DNA of 16,821 nucleotides from an uncultured Clostridia bacterium (GTDB lineage: Bacteria; Bacillota; Clostridia; Oscillospirales; Oscillospiraceae), in contig CAMHRJ010000015.1 in the NCBI GenBank assembly GCA_946187475.1, positions 1-16,821 on the forward strand. Reading direction: 5' to 3'. The notes under the pieces were generated by a model. That model had not been told where the DNA came from. It saw only the letters and a program-made list of their open reading frames with translations, and searched no databases. Position 1 is the first letter of the stretch. Each line of letters starts with the position of its first letter. Shown piece after piece: positions 13,216-16,821 of the stretch. A program made the position numbers and the translations under genes.

Positions 13216-13836
13216 ATGACAGATTTCAACAATCTTTCCGATCAAGATCTGGTGTATCAGGTCAAATCCGGCGACCGCGCTGCGGAGGACACGCTTCTCT
13301 CGCGCTACAGTCGCCTGGTCCGCGCCTGTGCCAGACCGCTGTTCCTCGCAGGAGGTGACAGTGAAGACCTGATCCAGGAGGGAATGATGGGGCTTCTGTC
13401 GGCGGTTCGCGAATTTGATGACGCCTCAGGCGTCCCGTTCAAAGCTTATGCGGAGCTGTGTATTCGCAATCGGATGTACAGCGCAGTCAAGTCAGCAGCA
13501 CGTCTGAAGCATCTGCCGCTCAACAGCGGCATACCCCTGGATGAGATCCTCTCCGATGAATCCAAGCCGCAGTCAGTCGGTTTTCCCGAGTCGGGACGGC
13601 GAATCACGGAAGAGCAGGTTCTGGCCAAGGAAGGCGAACAGGAGCTGCATGCCGCGATCACCAGGTATCTTTCAGCCTTTGAACAGCAGGTGATGGACCT
13701 TTATCTGTCCGGTTTGAGCTATGCCGAGATGGCACAGCAGACCGGAAAGAGCGAAAAATCCATCGACAATGCGGTTCAGCGCATCCGCCGCAAGCTGGCG
13801 CGGCTTCCCAATCTCAGCGATTTCAGCGAAAGCTGA
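13216..13836 (+). CDS. sigH: SigH (Spo0H)-type RNA polymerase sigma factor
   Basis: A 206-residue sigma-70-family factor with region 2 (about 24-95: S-E-D-L-I-Q-E-G-M-M-G-L-L-S-A-V-R-E-F-D, then F-K-A-Y-A-E-L-C-I-R-N-R) and region 4 (about 155-200: Y-L-S-G-L-S-Y-A-E-M-A and S-I-D-N-A-V-Q-R-I-R-R-K-L). The phrases K-H-L-P-L-N-S and K-S-I-D-N-A-V-Q-R are close to Bacillus SigH, which directs early sporulation and competence genes. ATG 13216 was chosen because the upstream open frame (to a TTG at 13186) covers the promoter. The Shine-Dalgarno is very weak (GGAT at 13202-13205). The usual Bacillus neighbours (rlmB, secE) are absent; here it follows ruvB. A related alternative sigma factor cannot be excluded. 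Confidence 0.85.
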   Translation: MTDFNNLSDQDLVYQVKSGDRAAEDTLLSRYSRLVRACARPLFLAGGDSEDLIQEGMMGLLSAVREFDDASGVPFKAYAELCIRNRMYSAVKSAARLKHLPLNSGIPLDEILSDESKPQSVGFPESGRRITEEQVLAKEGEQELHAAITRYLSAFEQQVMDLYLSGLSYAEMAQQTGKSEKSIDNAVQRIRRKLARLPNLSDFSES

Positions 13837-13885
13837 ACGCAAATATTACGCCGAAAGGCAAGTTTTTCAAAAGAGAGGATTCAAA

Positions 13886-14164
13886 ATGTTCGAAGACAAG
13901 ACTCTGAAATGCAAAGAATGTGGCGCCGAGTTCGTGTTCACCGCCGGTGAGCAGGAGTTCTATGCCGAGCGCGGCTTCCAGAATGAGCCCCAGCGCTGCA
14001 AGCCCTGCCGTGACGCCCGCAAGAATGCGGCCCGTGGTCCCCGTGAGTTCTTCACCGCCACCTGCGCTGCCTGCGGCGGCGAGGCCAAGGTTCCCTTTGA
14101 GCCCAAGACCGATCGTCCGGTTTACTGCAGCGAGTGCTTTGCCAAGATGAGAGGCCAGGCCTAA
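13886..14164 (+). CDS. Double zinc-ribbon protein
   Basis: A 92-residue protein with four CxxC knuckles at Cys9/12, Cys38/41, Cys60/63 and Cys81/84, forming two zinc ribbons. The N-terminal half (L-K-C-K-E-C-G-A-E-F-V-F-T-A-G-E-Q-E-F-Y) is the 'probable zinc-ribbon' domain common in Clostridia and other bacteria. The C-terminal half (C-A-A-C-G-G-E-A-K-V-P-F-E-P, D-R-P-V-Y-C-S-E-C-F) is the CxxC-x17-CxxC type. Between them is a basic stretch (R-D-A-R-K-N-A-A-R-G) that could contact nucleic acid. Function is not established. ATG 13886 has GAGAGGA (13873-13879). It follows the sigma-factor gene after 49 bases, probably on the same transcript. Confidence 0.85.
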   Translation: MFEDKTLKCKECGAEFVFTAGEQEFYAERGFQNEPQRCKPCRDARKNAARGPREFFTATCAACGGEAKVPFEPKTDRPVYCSECFAKMRGQA

Positions 14165-14186
14165 TCTGATTACCAGATGAAAAACC

Positions 14187-14221
14187 GAAAATGATAGGAA
14201 CGTTCTGTTCCTATCATTTTC
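14187..14221 (+). terminator. Long hairpin, probable terminator after the zinc-ribbon gene
   Basis: A perfect 15-bp stem (14187-14201 with 14207-14221) closes a five-base loop GTTCT. Its 3' arm ends in TTTTC, but the T-run is inside the stem and is followed by AATCCAATTTG, so it is a less classical terminator than others in the window. It could also act as a 3'-end stabiliser or a processing site. Confidence 0.68.
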
Positions 14222-14257
14222 AATCCAATTTGTTCCCACGGAAGGGAGGGTAAACCC

Positions 14258-14461
14258 ATGTTGGAGATCACCAGAGATACCATGCTGTCTGAGATTCTGG
14301 AGTATGCGCCGGAATCCATGCCCGTGTTCCAGAACATCGGGATGCATTGTCTGGGCTGCGCGCTTGCCAGCGAGGAGACCCTGGAGCAGGCTTGCCTGGC
14401 TCACGGCGTCGATCCGGACGCCTTCATTGAAGAGCTGAGCAGCTACCTCGAGAGCCTTTAA
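14258..14461 (+). CDS. DUF1858 (hybrid-cluster-associated redox disulfide) protein
   Basis: A 67-residue protein consisting of one DUF1858 domain. The N-terminus I-T-R-D-T-M-L-S-E-I-L and the motif F-Q-N-I-G-M-H-C31-L-G-C34 with the C-x-G-C pair are typical; homologues often sit beside hybrid cluster (prismane) proteins and are thought to be disulfide redox partners. No hybrid cluster gene is seen here. GGAGG (14245-14249) within a purine-rich run is a strong ribosome binding site. The gene is enclosed by two hairpins with only 36 bases upstream of its ATG, so it has no room for a complete private promoter after the first hairpin. Confidence 0.85.
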   Translation: MLEITRDTMLSEILEYAPESMPVFQNIGMHCLGCALASEETLEQACLAHGVDPDAFIEELSSYLESL

Positions 14462-14480
14462 TCAACCCAACACCCAAAAA

Positions 14481-14503
14481 AGCCGGCTCGTCCGGCTTTT
14501 TTT
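14481..14503 (+). terminator. Rho-independent terminator just upstream of trmK
   Basis: AGCCGG (14481-14486) and CCGGCT (14492-14497) with loop CTCGT form the GC core; flanking A and T runs extend the stem, and the 3' side runs into seven T residues (14497-14503). This is a textbook intrinsic terminator placed 11 bases before the trmK ATG. Confidence 0.85.
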
Positions 14504-14514
14504 CATGGAAGCTT

Positions 14515-15198
14515 ATGATCGAATTATCCAAACGATTGAATATGGTAGCCACTCTGGTGCCGCCGTCTGTGGTTGCAGCAGATGTGGGTACGGACCACGG
14601 CTATCTCGCCGTATGGCTTCTGCAGAGCGGCAGGGTGCAGCGCGTTCTGGCCACCGATATCCACACCGGGCCGCTCCAGCGCTGCCGCCAGACGGCGCAG
14701 GAATATGATCTGCAGCAGCAGATCGAAACCCACCTCTGCGACGGGTTACAGTTTGCAGGCGCTGAACAGGCGGAGACCGTTGTCATCGCCGGTATGGGCG
14801 GCGAGACGATGATTTCCATTCTTTCAGCCGCTCCTTGGACCAAACAGGGGAGGACTATAGTGCTCCAGCCCCAGAGCAAACGCCCGGAGCTGGAACAATG
14901 GCTGATTGAAAATGGTTATGGCCTGCAAAACGCCGTTCTCTGCCGAGATGCCGGTAAACGATACCTCGCAATGGTCGTAGTCGGTGGAACGACAGGGAAG
15001 GCCCAATGCGCGGAAGCGCTCCTGCTCCGGAATCATGACCCGCTGCTGCCAGACTATCTCAACGAGGAAGCAGAGAAGCTCACCCATGCTCTGCAAGGCA
15101 TGGAAATGGCAGAAAGGGATTTATCCGATCTGCGTGCAGAGACCCAGAAACGCCTGGAACGGATTCAGGCCTATCAAAAGGAGGTTGCCCCATGGTGA
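14515..15198 (+). CDS. trmK: tRNA (adenine22-N1)-methyltransferase TrmK
   Basis: A 227-residue class I SAM methyltransferase of the TrmK/YqfN family that makes m1A22 in tRNA. L-S-K-R-L at the N-terminus, SAM motif I A-D-V-G-T-D-H-G-Y-L (22-31), A-T-D-I-H-T-G-P-L and the V-I-A-G-M-G-G-E-T-M motif are diagnostic. V-L-Q-P-Q-S-K-R-P-E-L follows, and the last 50 residues form a charged helical, coiled-coil-like tail. The gene overlaps the nif3-like gene by seven bases; this pair is conserved in Firmicutes (yqfN-yqfO in Bacillus). The ribosome binding site is poor (GGAAG at 14507-14511, only three bases from ATG), and a strong terminator lies directly upstream, so its promoter is unclear. Confidence 0.93.
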   Translation: MIELSKRLNMVATLVPPSVVAADVGTDHGYLAVWLLQSGRVQRVLATDIHTGPLQRCRQTAQEYDLQQQIETHLCDGLQFAGAEQAETVVIAGMGGETMISILSAAPWTKQGRTIVLQPQSKRPELEQWLIENGYGLQNAVLCRDAGKRYLAMVVVGGTTGKAQCAEALLLRNHDPLLPDYLNEEAEKLTHALQGMEMAERDLSDLRAETQKRLERIQAYQKEVAPW

Positions 15199-15989
15199 CG
15201 GTACAGGATATCTACAATCAGCTGAATCAGATTGCGCCGGTGCAGTATCAGATGAGCTTTGACAATGCCGGATTTCTGGTGGGCGACCGGAATGCCGCAG
15301 TTTCGAAGGTCTTGGTGGCGCTGGATATTACGGATGACGTGATCTCCGAGGCGGCAGAGCTGGGCGCGGAACTGATCGTAGCCCATCATCCGCTGCTGTT
15401 CCATCCGCTGAAGCATGTCTGGGCCGAGGATGTGGTTGGACGCAAGGTCATTGCGCTGGCAAAGCACAACATCGCCGCCATCTGCATGCATACGAATCTG
15501 GACATTGCTGACGGCGGCGTCAACGATGCGCTGATGGCAAAACTGGGCGCAAGGGTCACAGGACTTCTGGAGCCTAACGGAACCGATGAAAACGGCGAAC
15601 CGCTTGGCTGCGGCCGTGTGGGAGAACTGGCGGAGTCCATGACGCTGCCGAACTTCCTTCACTATGTCACGGAAAAGCTGAACGTCAGCGGTCTGCGCTA
15701 TTGCAGCGGAGGACGTGACGTGAAACACATTGCGGTCTGCGGCGGCTCCGGCGGCGAAATGCTGGAGCTGGCCCGGGAGAAAGGCTGCGATACCTTTGTC
15801 ACCGCAGACGTCAAATATGACCGTTTCCTGGCGGCAAAGGAGCTGGGTGTGAATCTCATCGACGCTGACCATTTCTGCACGGAGAACGTGGTGATCCCCG
15901 TGCTGCGGGAGAAGCTGCAGACAGCGTTCCCAGCTGTCGCATTTCAGATCAGCAGCCTCGGCCAGACCACACAATTCTATATGCCCTGA
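15192..15989 (+). CDS. Nif3-like dinuclear metal centre protein (YqfO/YbgI family)
   Basis: A 265-residue protein expected to form a hexameric ring with a dinuclear metal site. Ligands are visible as His65-His66 (V-A-H-H-P-L-L-F), His100 and Asp104 (M-H-T-N-L-D) and His227/Glu231 (A-D-H-F-C-T-E). S-F-D-N-A-G-F-L-V-G-D near the N-terminus is also typical. It is the short form, like E. coli YbgI, without the roughly 100-residue middle domain found in Bacillus YqfO. Function is unsettled; 'GTP cyclohydrolase 1 type 2' is a common but weakly supported label. AAGGAGGT (15178-15185) lies inside trmK, and the ATG overlaps its stop, implying coupled translation. Confidence 0.93.
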   Translation: MVTVQDIYNQLNQIAPVQYQMSFDNAGFLVGDRNAAVSKVLVALDITDDVISEAAELGAELIVAHHPLLFHPLKHVWAEDVVGRKVIALAKHNIAAICMHTNLDIADGGVNDALMAKLGARVTGLLEPNGTDENGEPLGCGRVGELAESMTLPNFLHYVTEKLNVSGLRYCSGGRDVKHIAVCGGSGGEMLELAREKGCDTFVTADVKYDRFLAAKELGVNLIDADHFCTENVVIPVLREKLQTAFPAVAFQISSLGQTTQFYMP

Positions 15990-15992
15990 ATC

Positions 15993-16030
15993 TATGCCCC
16001 TCATCTCCGAGGGGCATATCTTTCTTTGTC
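15993..16030 (+). terminator. Rho-independent terminator of trmK-nif3
   Basis: A 10-bp perfect stem (TATGCCCCTC 15993-16002, GAGGGGCATA 16009-16018) with loop ATCTCC, followed by the T-rich TCTTTCTTTGTCTTT. It begins three bases after the stop codon. Its 3' arm overlaps the candidate -35 of the spoIVA promoter. Confidence 0.85.
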
Positions 16031-16042
16031 TTTACATATGCT
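16014..16042 (+). promoter_or_regulatory. Candidate sigma-E promoter of spoIVA
   Basis: GCATATC (16014-16020), exactly 14 bases, then CATATGCT (16035-16042) resemble the sporulation sigma-E consensus KMATATT-N14-CATACANT (six of seven and six of eight positions). In Bacillus subtilis spoIVA is transcribed by sigma-E in the mother cell. No good SigA-type promoter is seen in the same interval. The predicted transcript would start near 16050, about 25 bases before the ATG. Confidence 0.55.
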
Positions 16043-16074
16043 CCTCATAGCGAGTGTGAAAGCGAGGCATTGCA

Positions 16075-16821
16075 ATGGACCATTCGATCTATGAGGACAT
16101 CGCCCTCCGCACGGGCGGGAACATCTATCTTGGCGTGGTCGGCCCGGTGCGGACGGGCAAATCCACATTCATCAAACGGTTCATGGAGGCTCTGGTGCTG
16201 CCCAATGTGGACAGCGAGTATTCCAGGGAACGCGCCCGGGATGAACTGCCCCAGAGCGGTTCCGGCAGAACGATCATGACCGCAGAGCCGAAGTTTGTGC
16301 CGGAGGAAGCAGTTTCTGTCCATCTCAGCGATGGTGTAACTGCTTCCGTACGGCTGATCGACAGCGTAGGCTACATGATTCCCGGGGCGCTGGGTCAGTT
16401 TGACGAGCAGGGAGAGCGCATGGTCTCCACGCCCTGGTTTGATCATGAGATCACCATGCGTGAAGCGGCGGAGCTGGGGACCCGGAAGGTTATCACGGAA
16501 CACTCTACCATCGGTGTGGTGATCACTACCGATGGCAGCATCACAGACATTCCCCGCAGCGACTATCTGGATGCGGAGCGCCGGGTGATCGAGGAGCTTC
16601 GGGCATTAAAAAAGCCCTTTCTCATCCTGTTGAATTCCGTGAATCCGAATGCTGAGGATGTAAGAGCTCTGTCCGAAAGTTTGCAGGAGACCTATGATGC
16701 CGTCTGTCTGCCCGTGAACTGCAAAACGCTTACAGAGCAGGAGATTGCAGGAATCCTCCGCTCTGTGCTGATGGAATTCACTGTGACAGAAATCGCTTTC
16801 CGGCTGCCTGGCTGGATAGAC
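16075..16821 (+). CDS. spoIVA: Stage IV sporulation protein A, SpoIVA (3'-truncated by window edge)
   Basis: An open frame of 249 codons runs off the right edge; the family is about 490 residues, so roughly half is seen. SpoIVA is the ATPase that polymerises on the forespore surface and anchors the spore coat. The N-terminal P-loop domain has Y-L-G-V-V-G-P-V-R-T-G-K-S-T-F-I (Walker A at 23-31), D-E-L-P-Q-S-G-S-G-R-T-I-M-T, E-P-K-F-V-P, D-S-V-G-Y, S-T-P-W-F, G-T-R-K-V-I and H-S-T-I-G-V-V-I-T-T-D-G, all hallmarks of the protein. GAGG (16064-16067) is the likely ribosome binding site. It marks the organism as belonging to an endospore-forming lineage. Confidence 0.97.
   Translation, partial: MDHSIYEDIALRTGGNIYLGVVGPVRTGKSTFIKRFMEALVLPNVDSEYSRERARDELPQSGSGRTIMTAEPKFVPEEAVSVHLSDGVTASVRLIDSVGYMIPGALGQFDEQGERMVSTPWFDHEITMREAAELGTRKVITEHSTIGVVITTDGSITDIPRSDYLDAERRVIEELRALKKPFLILLNSVNPNAEDVRALSESLQETYDAVCLPVNCKTLTEQEIAGILRSVLMEFTVTEIAFRLPGWID

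Noticed and set aside
12043..13245. A 400-codon minus-strand open frame opposite ruvB
   Set aside because: Antisense shadow; it would begin inside the sigH-like gene and end in ruvA, with no recognisable protein features.
14198..14210. GAACGTTCTGTTC as a possible LexA/SOS box
   Set aside because: The half-sites GAAC and GTTC are five bases apart instead of four, and the sequence is the top of the stem and loop of a perfect 15-bp hairpin, which explains it better.

Overview
The window comes from a spore-forming, fairly GC-rich Firmicute, most likely a gut-type member of the Clostridia (Oscillospirales would fit). The evidence is a SpoIVA coat ATPase, a SigH-type sigma factor, purine-rich Shine-Dalgarno sites before most genes, vegetative -35/-10 promoters, and the tlyA-nadK-argR-recN and trmK-nif3 gene orders familiar from that class. 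The assignment rests on protein motifs and gene order only. Almost everything is chromosomal housekeeping; I see no phage, insertion sequence, CRISPR array, rRNA or tRNA.

Layout. (1) Positions 1-4057, plus strand: the 3' part of tlyA (rRNA methyltransferase), nadK, argR, recN and a small cysteine-rich redox protein, tightly packed and probably one operon whose promoter lies to the left. (2) Positions 4106-4585, minus strand: a YbaK-type aminoacyl-tRNA deacylase with its own promoter and a terminator shared with the converging operon. (3) Positions 4732-6073: rpe and recR behind a promoter divergent from the deacylase. (4) Positions 6219-10528: RNase J, an ArsC/Spx-like protein, a membrane LtaS/OpgB-type phosphoglycerol transferase and a DUF1810 protein, probably one transcript. 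(5) Positions 10538-10904: secG as a stand-alone unit with its own promoter and terminator. (6) Positions 10912-13128: the ruvC-ruvA-ruvB Holliday-junction operon. (7) Positions 13155-14164: a sigH-like sigma factor and a double zinc-ribbon protein. (8) Positions 14258-15989: a DUF1858 CxGC protein, trmK and a Nif3-like protein, separated from the genes upstream, and the first two from each other, by strong hairpins. (9) From 16075 to the right edge: spoIVA (N-terminal 249 codons), preceded by a candidate sigma-E promoter.

Functionally, the window concentrates recombination and repair (recN, recR, ruvCAB in three transcription units), RNA modification and decay (tlyA, trmK, RNase J), envelope and secretion (secG, phosphoglycerol transferase) and sporulation (sigH-like, spoIVA). 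I found no clear new multi-gene system. The most interesting signals are regulatory: the stacked hairpins around the DUF1858 gene and trmK, the sigma-E-like promoter overlapping the nif3 terminator, the dyads between the divergent deacylase and rpe promoters, and the inverted repeat in front of RNase J. Intergenic gaps are all under 300 bases.
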